Assembly: GCA_964194585.1 (NCBI GenBank)
Contig: CAXMNG010000379.1
Location: 1 to 6,573 of the forward strand
Origin: JAABYT01 sp964194585
GTDB taxonomy: Bacteria > Pseudomonadota > Gammaproteobacteria > HK1
Direction of reading: 5' to 3'
DNA: 6,573 bases
Made by a program: the position numbers and the translations under genes. The first letter of the stretch is position 1. Each line of letters starts with the position of its first letter. The notes beneath the pieces are model-generated. The model ran no database searches, was not told the DNA's origin, and saw only the letters and a program-made list of their open reading frames with translations. Below, piece by piece: positions 1-5,012 of the stretch.

Positions 1-1116
1 CTGGCGGCGGCGCGACGGCCCCTGATACTCGCCGGCGGCGGCGTGCATCTCAGTGGCGCGGCAAAAAATCTGCTGAGCTTCGCCGAAGCGCAGTCGATCC
101 CCGTAGCCCACACCATGACCGGTAAAGGCGCCATCGCCTGCACCCATGCGCTCTCAGCCGGCCTGTTCGGCCGTTACGATCGCATCGCGAACGACCTCAT
201 CGCCGCGTCCGATTGCCTGCTGGTGATTGGCTGCAAGCTCGGCGAGATTGCCACCAAGCGCTACTCACTGATTCCCGCCGACACAACCCTGGTGCACCTG
301 GATATTCTTTCTGACGAGTTCACGCGGGTAGTGACACCGACGATCAGCATGTGGGCGGATGCCCGCGAGGGCATTATGGATCTTCACGCGGCGCTCGAGG
401 CTCACGCCGAGCGACTGCGCGCCGAGCGTGCCGATTATGTCGAGGAGGTAGCCACGCGCATGGCTAACTGGCGCGCGCAGGTTCAAGCGCGCCTCACATC
501 TGATGAAATGCCCATCAACATGGCGCGCCTGATGCACGAGCTCAACAATGCCATGCCGGCGAAGTCCTGGCTGGTGGCGGACGGCGGCTTTGCGGCCCAC
601 TGGGGGGGGCTGCTCTACGACACCAAGCGTCCAGGTCGCGGTTTCGTTCCCGATCGCGGTTTCGCGTCCATTGGCTATGGGTTGCCCGGAGCCATCGGCG
701 CGACGCTCGGGGCGGCTGGTGCCCCGGTGGTGGCAATTACCGGGGACGCCGGCTTCAATATGACCCTGGGGGAGCTGGAAACCGCGCGCCGAATCGGTCT
801 CGCCTTCTCGCTGGTGGTGGTGAACAATGCTGCGTCGGGTTATGTGAAGGCACTGCAGCATCTGATGTACGGTCAGGGCGGATATCAATCGTCGGACCTG
901 CACGAGGTAAACTACGCTCGTGTCGCCGAAGCTCTGGGTTGCGCCGGCATTCGGGTGGAGAAGCCCGAGGAGCTGGCGCCGGCGCTCGAGTCCGGCTTCG
1001 AGCGGCGAGACAGGCCGACGGTCATCGATGTGGTGGTGACCAGGGATCCGGCGAAGATGTTGCCCGGCGTCGACAACCGTACCGCCAAGGTGGAAAAAGG
1101 CGACCGCGTCGCCTGA
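1..1116 (+). CDS. Thiamine-diphosphate-dependent enzyme, acetolactate synthase-like (5' partial)
   Basis: The frame is open from base 1, so the gene begins upstream; 371 residues are visible and end at a TGA. Seen: the fragment begins in the central (transhydrogenase-fold, DHS-like) domain with the strand RPLILAGGGV and continues with LLVIGCKLGE. It then enters the C-terminal ThDP/Mg-binding domain. The Mg-diphosphate motif runs from GDAGF (residues 248-252 of the fragment) to the NN pair at 275-276, the GD-x(~26)-NN spacing typical of the family. Family members are about 550 residues, so the missing part is the N-terminal PYR domain with the catalytic glutamate. The family includes acetolactate synthase, glyoxylate carboligase, sulfoacetaldehyde acetyltransferase and various decarboxylases; these are cytoplasmic homodimers or tetramers. 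No small regulatory subunit (ilvN/ilvH) follows, which argues against the biosynthetic acetolactate synthase. The substrate cannot be stated. The ThDP-enzyme assignment is secure; the exact reaction is open. Confidence 0.92.
   Translation: MAAARRPLILAGGGVHLSGAAKNLLSFAEAQSIPVAHTMTGKGAIACTHALSAGLFGRYDRIANDLIAASDCLLVIGCKLGEIATKRYSLIPADTTLVHLDILSDEFTRVVTPTISMWADAREGIMDLHAALEAHAERLRAERADYVEEVATRMANWRAQVQARLTSDEMPINMARLMHELNNAMPAKSWLVADGGFAAHWGGLLYDTKRPGRGFVPDRGFASIGYGLPGAIGATLGAAGAPVVAITGDAGFNMTLGELETARRIGLAFSLVVVNNAASGYVKALQHLMYGQGGYQSSDLHEVNYARVAEALGCAGIRVEKPEELAPALESGFERRDRPTVIDVVVTRDPAKMLPGVDNRTAKVEKGDRVA
1099..1113 (+). terminator. GC-rich hairpin at the end of the ThDP-enzyme gene
   Basis: There is a perfect 6-bp stem, GGCGAC (1099-1104) with GTCGCC (1108-1113), and a 3-base CGC loop. 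It ends directly before the TGA stop at 1114. No real T-run follows (only TTT about 11 bases later), so it is a poor intrinsic terminator. It may instead slow 3' decay or be a chance product of GC-rich codons. Confidence 0.22.
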
Positions 1117-1170
1117 AGCCGACTTTGTAGCGGAAGTCTGAACACCTGTCCGGATTCGTCTACACGTTAG

Positions 1171-1175
1171 AGGAG
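1171..1175 (+). promoter_or_regulatory. Shine-Dalgarno site of the CBS-BON gene
   Basis: AGGAG lies 8 bases before the ATG at 1184. This strong, well-spaced site fixes the start codon. No convincing -35/-10 pair was found in the 67-base gap upstream, so the gene may be co-transcribed with the ThDP-enzyme gene. Confidence 0.75.
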
Positions 1176-1183
1176 ATGGGACC

Positions 1184-1867
1184 ATGAAAGCGCGCGACAT
1201 CATGTCAACGAAAGTCGTGACGGTGAGCCCGTCCACATCCGTACGCGACATCGCCGGACTGATGGTCGAAAAGCACGTCAGCGGATTGCCCGTGTTAAAC
1301 GACAACGGCACACTCGTCGGGATGGTGAGCGAGGGGGATCTCCTGCGCCGGCCCGAGATCGGCACGCAAAAGCACCGACGGCGCTGGGTCTCTTTTTTCA
1401 GCGGTGTCGATAGCCAAGCCCGAGAGTTCACCAAGTCCCACGCGTTGCGAGCCGGCGACGTCATGACCAAGCAGGTGATCCACGTTTCCGAGGAGACGCC
1501 ACTTGGTGACGTCGTCGGACTGATGGAGAAGCACAACATCAAGCGCCTGCCGGTTTTATCGGACGGCAAGCTGGTGGGCATCGTGAGCCGCGCCGATCTG
1601 CTGCGCGCACTCGCGGCGAGACAAGCCGACCCGATGCCGCCACCGGCGGAATCCGACGCCACCATCCGCGCCGCCATGAACGACGTGCTCAAGAACGAGG
1701 AGTGGGCCATGAGCGCGATGGTGAATGTCATCGTCTCCGAAGGTGTCGTGCATCTTTGGGGCGTCATCGATTCCGACGACCAGCGCCAGGCCTTGCGGGT
1801 GGCCGCCGAGAATATTCCCGGCGTGACCGCCATCGAGGAGCATCTGAGCTTCAGCCTGCCGACTTGA
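1184..1867 (+). CDS. CBS-CBS-BON domain protein
   Basis: This 227-residue protein has no signal peptide or membrane segment, so it is probably cytoplasmic. Seen: CBS domain 1 at about residues 1-56, starting with MKARDIMS and containing SGLPVL (33-38) and LVGMVSEGDLL (44-54). CBS domain 2 is at about 89-144, with RAGDVMT, KRLPVL (120-125) and LVGIVSRADLL (130-140). A proline-rich linker (150-154) leads to a BON domain at about 158-224, with EGVVHLWG (186-193) and the PGV turn (212-214). CBS pairs (Bateman modules) usually bind adenosyl nucleotides such as AMP or ATP and control a partner. BON domains are thought to bind phospholipid or other ligands. Proteins of this architecture are widespread in Proteobacteria and often stress-associated, but their partner is generally unknown. 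The segment between the CBS domains (about 57-88) is long and basic (KHRRRW at 63-68). The domain calls are firm; the role is a hypothesis (energy sensing). Confidence 0.93.
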   Translation: MKARDIMSTKVVTVSPSTSVRDIAGLMVEKHVSGLPVLNDNGTLVGMVSEGDLLRRPEIGTQKHRRRWVSFFSGVDSQAREFTKSHALRAGDVMTKQVIHVSEETPLGDVVGLMEKHNIKRLPVLSDGKLVGIVSRADLLRALAARQADPMPPPAESDATIRAAMNDVLKNEEWAMSAMVNVIVSEGVVHLWGVIDSDDQRQALRVAAENIPGVTAIEEHLSFSLPT

Positions 1868-1876
1868 GGGTTGCTT

Positions 1877-1902
1877 CGTCGTAGACGACGGTACTGCTTT
1901 TC
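1877..1902 (+). terminator. Possible weak rho-independent terminator after the CBS-BON gene
   Basis: A stem CGTCG (1877-1881) pairs with CGACG (1886-1890) around the loop TAGA. The sequence GTACTG follows, then a short T tract (CTTTTC). It starts 9 bases after the stop codon. The stem is short and the T tract is displaced by 6 bases, so termination would be partial at best. Confidence 0.28.
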
Positions 1903-1927
1903 GAATCCTTACCGCAAAGACTCGTAG

Positions 1928-2719
1928 ATGACCACACCTATGCAAAATCACGACTATCTCGACTCGCTGTTCGGACAAATCGGCCGTACCGCCGTCGTCA
2001 CCGGCGCGTCCAGAGGTTTGGGGGCGGAGATGGCGCTGGCGCTGGCACGCGCCGGCGGTGATGTTGTCGCGGTTGCGCGCCGCGAAGATCGGTTGCTCGC
2101 GCTCGCCGAGTCCGCCACCGATTTGGCCGGGAGCATCACACACTGTGTGGCGGATTTGAGCAGCACCGACGGTGTCAGCACGGTGGCGCGGGCGGTGAGC
2201 GAGCGGGGTGGTTGCGATGTGCTGGTGGCGAATGCCGGCACCGCCGAAGTGGGCACGATCGAGAGCATGGACGACGAGAGCTTTTCCCGGGTGCTGGAAC
2301 TCAATCTGACGGCGCAGTGGCGGCTCGCCAAAGCACTCTTCGAGTGGCTGGCCAAATCCGACGCCGGCCGGGTCATCAATATTTCGTCCATCTACGGGAT
2401 CTCGGCGCCGGTTCGATCCGGGTTGGGGGCCTATGCGGCCAGCAAGCACGGGCTCGTGGGCCTGACGCGTACTCAGGCGGTGGAGTGGGCCGGGCACGGG
2501 ATTACCGCCAACGCCATTGCTCCGGGCTACTTTCCGACGGAGATGACCGAGCAGTTGCTGGCGAGCAAGGCCGCCAGGCGGCTGCAGCAATTCGTACCGA
2601 TGGATCGTTTCGGGTCACCGGCGGAGTTGGCGCCGGCACTGTTGTTTCTCGCATCCCCCGCGAGTAGTTACGTGACAGGCGTCGTCCTGCCTGTCGACGG
2701 CGGCTGGTCTGCCTGGTAA
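1928..2719 (+). CDS. Short-chain dehydrogenase/reductase (FabG / gluconate 5-dehydrogenase-like)
   Basis: A 263-residue classical SDR and probable cytoplasmic NAD(P)H-dependent oxidoreductase. Seen: the cofactor glycine motif TGASRGLG (25-32); ARR after the second strand (R51, R52), which favours NADP(H) over NAD; NAG (102-104); and the catalytic tetrad N126, S154, Y169, K173 (YAASK). The C-terminal strand PVDGGW is typical of FabG-like enzymes. The N-terminal extension with SLFGQIGR before the first strand resembles sugar-acid dehydrogenases of the gluconate 5-dehydrogenase or 2-deoxy-gluconate 3-dehydrogenase type, so a sugar-acid or 3-keto substrate is possible. The ATG at 1928 is the longest start and lacks a clear Shine-Dalgarno sequence. 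An in-frame ATG at 1940 is an alternative and also lacks one. The gene lies 60 bases after the CBS-BON gene on the same strand. The family is certain; the substrate is not determinable from sequence. Confidence 0.93.
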   Translation: MTTPMQNHDYLDSLFGQIGRTAVVTGASRGLGAEMALALARAGGDVVAVARREDRLLALAESATDLAGSITHCVADLSSTDGVSTVARAVSERGGCDVLVANAGTAEVGTIESMDDESFSRVLELNLTAQWRLAKALFEWLAKSDAGRVINISSIYGISAPVRSGLGAYAASKHGLVGLTRTQAVEWAGHGITANAIAPGYFPTEMTEQLLASKAARRLQQFVPMDRFGSPAELAPALLFLASPASSYVTGVVLPVDGGWSAW

Positions 2720-2731
2720 ATCGAACCGGTG

Positions 2732-2754
2732 TTCTTCGGGAGTAGAAGAATTTT
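2732..2754 (+). terminator. Candidate rho-independent terminator after the SDR gene
   Basis: TTCTTC (2732-2737) pairs with GAAGAA (2745-2750) around a 7-base loop. TTTT follows immediately (2751-2754). The position 12 bases after the SDR stop codon is right for a terminator. The stem is AU-rich and the T tract short, so strength is doubtful. Confidence 0.38.
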
Positions 2755-2781
2755 GCTGTTCGACAAGTTTTGCCCAATAAT
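2753..2781 (+). promoter_or_regulatory. Candidate sigma-70 promoter of the RRM gene
   Basis: A -35-like TTGCTG (2753-2758, 3 of 6 consensus bases) is separated by 17 bases from AATAAT (2776-2781, 5 of 6). The predicted transcript would start near 2788 and carry a leader of about 77 bases. That leader contains a dense GC palindromic stretch (about 2800-2828). This is one of the few AT-rich spots in the window, directly after the candidate terminator, which supports a separate transcription unit. Confidence 0.35.
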
Positions 2782-2864
2782 TCCACCAATGCCCACGGCT
2801 GGCCCGTGCGGGTGCCCGGCCGGCGGCCATCGATTGCTCGACCCGCAATTCACGAGGATTCAGA

Positions 2865-3137
2865 ATGAACATATACGTGGGCAACCTGCCCTATAACCTG
2901 ACCGAGGATGACCTGAAGGCAGCTTTTTCGGAGTTCGGGGAAGTCTCCAGCGCAAATATCATCATGGACAAGATGTCCGGACAGTCGAAGGGATTCGGGT
3001 TCGTGGAAATGCCTGATAATTCAGAAGCCGACCAGGCCATCAAGGCCCTGAACGAGAGCGCGCTCAACGGACGCAACATCAAGGTCAACCAGGCGCGCCC
3101 CCGCGGAGAGCGTTCACCACGCCGACCGAGGTACTGA
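2865..3137 (+). CDS. Small single-RRM RNA-binding protein
   Basis: This 90-residue protein is almost entirely one RNA recognition motif. Seen: RNP2 is IYVGNL (residues 3-8) and RNP1 is KGFGFVEM (42-49). The aromatic RNA-stacking positions are present at Y4, F44 and F46. The helix-2 region (about 53-64) and the NGR turn (68-70) fit the fold. The tail after residue 77 is short and arginine/proline-rich (ARPRGERSPRRPRY), which would add nonspecific RNA affinity. Bacterial proteins of this type, like the cyanobacterial Rbp proteins, bind single-stranded RNA and are often cold- or stress-induced. Targets are generally unknown. The Shine-Dalgarno GAGGA (2854-2858) lies 6 bases before the ATG. The gene appears monocistronic, with 145 bases upstream and 166 bases downstream free of genes. 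Confidence 0.95.
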   Translation: MNIYVGNLPYNLTEDDLKAAFSEFGEVSSANIIMDKMSGQSKGFGFVEMPDNSEADQAIKALNESALNGRNIKVNQARPRGERSPRRPRY

Positions 3138-3164
3138 GATCCTGCGAGCAGCCCGCTCCACGCC

Positions 3165-3180
3165 GCCGAGCAAATTCGGC
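3165..3180 (+). other. Small hairpin downstream of the RRM gene
   Basis: GCCGA (3165-3169) pairs with TCGGC (3176-3180) around GCAAAT, 27 bases after the RRM stop codon. It is not followed by a T tract, so it is not a convincing intrinsic terminator. It could mark the 3' end of the RRM mRNA. The rest of this 166-base gap has another short inverted pair, GGCGA (3227-3231) with TCGCC (3243-3247), and no convincing promoter. Confidence 0.2.
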
Positions 3181-3303
3181 AGATCCCAGCCACCGCTTTG
3201 CGGATACTTACAGAATCCGATCTTAGGGCGAGGGTCCCGGGATCGCCGTAATTGTTCGCGCGCGTGTTATTCTCCGTCCTGAAACGTTCGGAGACAGAGA
3301 GCC

Positions 3304-3735
3304 ATGAGTGACGCCCAGACGGAAGCGGAAGAGCTGGTCAGTGCTGTCCTGCCCCACGCAGAGGGCATGCTGCTTTCCCATGGAGAATTCTTTCCCTTCG
3401 GCGGTGCGGTGACTCTGGACGGGGACATCGCCCAGCTGGCCGTCGATGAAGAGCATCGAGAGGCTTCGATGGAGGAGGTCGTCGAGGCGCTCAAAGTCAA
3501 GCTGCGCAGCGGGGCCGATACCAATACCTACCGTGCGACCGCGCTGGTTTTCCCCATCCACGCCCGGCTACCGGATACCGACGACGAAACCGAGGCCGTG
3601 GCGATCGCCTTGGACCATCAGGCGAACTATTCCGTTGTCCTGATTATTCCCTACGTCCTCGCGGACGGCGCCGTCGAGTTCGGCGAAGCCATCGCTCAGC
3701 AGGGTGAGGACGACATATTTCAGGGCCAGCACTGA
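3304..3735 (+). CDS. Acidic protein of unknown function, 143 residues
   Basis: I do not recognise a named family. Seen: a soluble, acidic protein without signal peptide or membrane helix. An N-terminal helix (about 3-24) leads to the motif GEFFPFGG (27-34). A strand with a D-G turn follows (AVTLDGD, 35-41), then a helix rich in Glu (about 49-68). Two hydrophobic strands, ATALVFPI (78-85) and YSVVLIIPYVL (109-119), are separated by an acidic loop (90-97, DTDDE core). The alternating helix and strand pattern suggests a small alpha/beta fold. The GEFFPFG element looks like a family signature; I recall similar motifs in uncharacterised bacterial proteins, but this is memory rather than a search. 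GGAG at 3290-3293, 10 bases before the ATG, supports the start. The gene converges on the leftward SDR gene with only 15 bases between stop codons. Real gene status is well supported by composition and Shine-Dalgarno sequence. Confidence 0.82.
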   Translation: MSDAQTEAEELVSAVLPHAEGMLLSHGEFFPFGGAVTLDGDIAQLAVDEEHREASMEEVVEALKVKLRSGADTNTYRATALVFPIHARLPDTDDETEAVAIALDHQANYSVVLIIPYVLADGAVEFGEAIAQQGEDDIFQGQH

Positions 3736-3750
3736 ATTCGATCTCCGCGC

Positions 3751-4491
3751 CTAACCGACGGGCACGAGATTCATGCCCCCGAACACTTGTTCCGTCGGCT
3801 GCAGCTCGATGAGACTGACATTGACCCGCCAGGGAGCATCCAGCGCGTAGAGGACGGCGTCGGCAATATCATCCGCCGTGAGCTCGTTGATCCCCGTTTC
3901 CTTGACCGCAGCGCGCTTGTCCGGATCGTCGATGGCGGCATCGAAAAATTCCGTGCTGACGCGGCCCGGGCAGATCTCGGTGAGGCGCAGGCGGCTGCCG
4001 GCGAGCTCCAGACGCAGATTCTGGCTCAGCTGGTGCACCGCACTCTTGCTCGCGCCGTAGACCGGAGAAGCCAACGGATGCAGCCCCGCCACGGAGCCCA
4101 TGTTCACCACATGGCCCCGGTTGCGGGACAGCATCCCCGGAAGGCTCGCGCGCAGGACGTGGATGGCCGCGCGCACATTCGTGTCGATGGTGGCGTCGAT
4201 ATCTTCCGGCCGGGCCTCGTGCAACTTTCCGAAACCGCGCCCGAGGCCGGCATTGTTGACGACAATATCAGCGTCGAGATCGCTGATGACTTCGAAGATC
4301 CGCGACGTATCGCGCACGTCCAGCACGTGGGCGATGCAGCCGGTTTCCTCGGCCAGCGCGTCCAGGCGCTGTTGCCTGCGCGCCAGCGCGTGTACCGCTA
4401 ACCCGCGCGCACGCAGGCGGCGGACCACGGCGGCGCCGATACCGCTTGACGCACCGGTGACGAGTGCGGACCCGTAATCTTCGAGAGCCAT
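3751..4491 (-). CDS. NADP-type short-chain dehydrogenase/reductase (YdfG-like)
   Basis: A 246-residue classical SDR. The start is the ATG at 4491, not the longer upstream reading: AGGAG lies 7-8 bases before it, the preceding gene stops 2 bases earlier, and the protein then begins just ahead of the first beta strand. Seen: TGASSGIG (12-19); ARR (37-39) after strand 2, indicating NADP(H); D58-V59 for adenine contact; NNAG (79-82); N105; and catalytic S133, Y145, K149 (YGASK). CPGRVSTEF follows in the substrate-side region. The overall pattern resembles YdfG and related enzymes that oxidise or reduce 3-hydroxy acids, serine-like substrates or small carbonyls. The true substrate is not readable from sequence. 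It is the second gene of a leftward operon with the EthD-like small protein, and it probably shares its promoter and job. The terminator, if any, must lie within the convergent 143-residue gene. Confidence 0.94.
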   Translation of the reverse strand: MALEDYGSALVTGASSGIGAAVVRRLRARGLAVHALARRQQRLDALAEETGCIAHVLDVRDTSRIFEVISDLDADIVVNNAGLGRGFGKLHEARPEDIDATIDTNVRAAIHVLRASLPGMLSRNRGHVVNMGSVAGLHPLASPVYGASKSAVHQLSQNLRLELAGSRLRLTEICPGRVSTEFFDAAIDDPDKRAAVKETGINELTADDIADAVLYALDAPWRVNVSLIELQPTEQVFGGMNLVPVG

Positions 4492-4493
4492 AT

Positions 4494-4853
4494 TCAGTCT
4501 CCTGACATGATCTTTTTCAGAGTGTGACGGCGGTTCCGGGTATAGGGCCTCACTTCGGTTGGCCAGCGCCCGTGATCGATGGCCTCGGCCCACGCTTTGC
4601 TGACCAGCACATCGGGACTTTCGATTTCATACATCGCGCCGTAGTGAGGTTCGCCCTCGGACTCCACCGTGCGCCGCTCACCCGCCATGATCATGGTCAA
4701 CGGCTCACTCTTGAAGCGCGTCACGGACACAACGCCGGGCACCTTGGACAACAACGGCACGTGCTCCCGGTCGTAAACTTCATTGAAGAGATTTTCCTTA
4801 TCCGGATCGACATCCATGCTGGCGATGAAAACGTAACGGGTTTGTACGGGCAT
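4494..4853 (-). CDS. EthD-like small alpha/beta-barrel protein, 119 residues
   Basis: Seen: an N-terminal strand RYVFIASMDVD (6-16), a helix with LFNEVYDREHVP (22-33), then KVPGVVSVTRFK (37-48). Later strands are around HYGAMYEIES. This order (strand, helix containing a Y-x-x-E-H-V-P element, PGV turn, strand) is typical of ferredoxin-like dimeric alpha/beta-barrel proteins of the EthD / DUF4286 type. Some family members are monooxygenases or cyclases, others have no known activity, and EthD itself is required for ether degradation in an unknown way. Length is normal. The tail is basic (RNRRHTLKK). A GAGGG Shine-Dalgarno (complement at 4863-4867) precedes the ATG at 4853. It is the first gene of a leftward pair, 2 bases from the SDR, so translation is likely coupled. 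No catalytic residues can be assigned. Confidence 0.88.
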   Translation of the reverse strand: MPVQTRYVFIASMDVDPDKENLFNEVYDREHVPLLSKVPGVVSVTRFKSEPLTMIMAGERRTVESEGEPHYGAMYEIESPDVLVSKAWAEAIDHGRWPTEVRPYTRNRRHTLKKIMSGD

Positions 4854-4905
4854 GGTGTAATTCCCTCAGGCTTTGTGTGTGGTGAGAGGACGGGAGTTCG
4901 CAGGC

Positions 4906-4911
4906 ATTGTA
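4906..4911 (-). promoter_or_regulatory. Candidate -10 element of the leftward EthD-SDR operon
   Basis: Read on the minus strand this is TACAAT, matching 5 of 6 bases of the -10 consensus, within TTACAATG. A transcript would start near 4899 and have a leader of about 45 bases. No good -35 is found at 16-18 bases upstream (CCGTGG at 17), so an activator may be needed or the promoter may be weak. Confidence 0.35.
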
Positions 4912-4944
4912 ACAAAGCCCCGCGCCGCCCACGGGATGTCTCTG

Positions 4945-4973
4945 TTGGGGGACGGGGCACGACCGCTTACAAT
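4945..4973 (+). promoter_or_regulatory. Candidate sigma-70 promoter of the AtuA operon
   Basis: TTGGGG (4945-4950, 3 of 6 of the -35 consensus) is followed after exactly 17 bases by TACAAT (4968-4973, 5 of 6 of the -10 consensus). The predicted start is near 4980, about 33 bases before the AtuA start codon. It is back-to-back with the leftward promoter candidate, and the two putative -35 regions lie within 20 bases of each other. Confidence 0.42.
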
Positions 4974-5012
4974 GGCGATGATTCCGGCCGCAGCGTAGCT
5001 TTCGCGAGGACT

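Noticed and set aside
265..1833. A 522-codon open frame on the minus strand
   Set aside because: It lies antisense to two well-supported genes (ThDP enzyme and CBS-BON), has no recognisable motifs and crosses their intergenic gap. It is a product of GC-rich codon bias.
1556..2590. A 344-codon open frame on the minus strand
   Set aside because: It is antisense to the CBS-BON and SDR genes, and its low-complexity Arg/His/Gly/Pro composition is typical of a shadow frame.
3242..3270. Possible promoter for the 143-residue gene with TGTTAT at 3265-3270
   Set aside because: The hexamer at the -35 position (ATCGCC) does not resemble the consensus, so the evidence is too weak to annotate.
3787..4401. 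A 204-codon plus-strand frame opposite the leftward SDR
   Set aside because: It has no Shine-Dalgarno sequence or motifs, and the complementary strand carries a complete catalytic SDR signature.
1928..4491. The two SDR genes as a duplicated pair
   Set aside because: They share only the generic family motifs. N-terminal length, Ser-Tyr spacing (15 versus 12) and tail sequences differ, so they are distant paralogues rather than a local duplication.
4492..4593. Longer N-terminus for the leftward SDR
   Set aside because: It would overlap the EthD-like gene by about 100 bases. The ATG at 4491 has a good Shine-Dalgarno sequence and normal SDR length.
4524..5012. Upstream extension of the AtuA reading frame
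   Set aside because: The frame is open, but it runs antisense through the EthD-like gene and the promoter region. Family members begin near the GSGF motif, so the ATG at 5013 is used.
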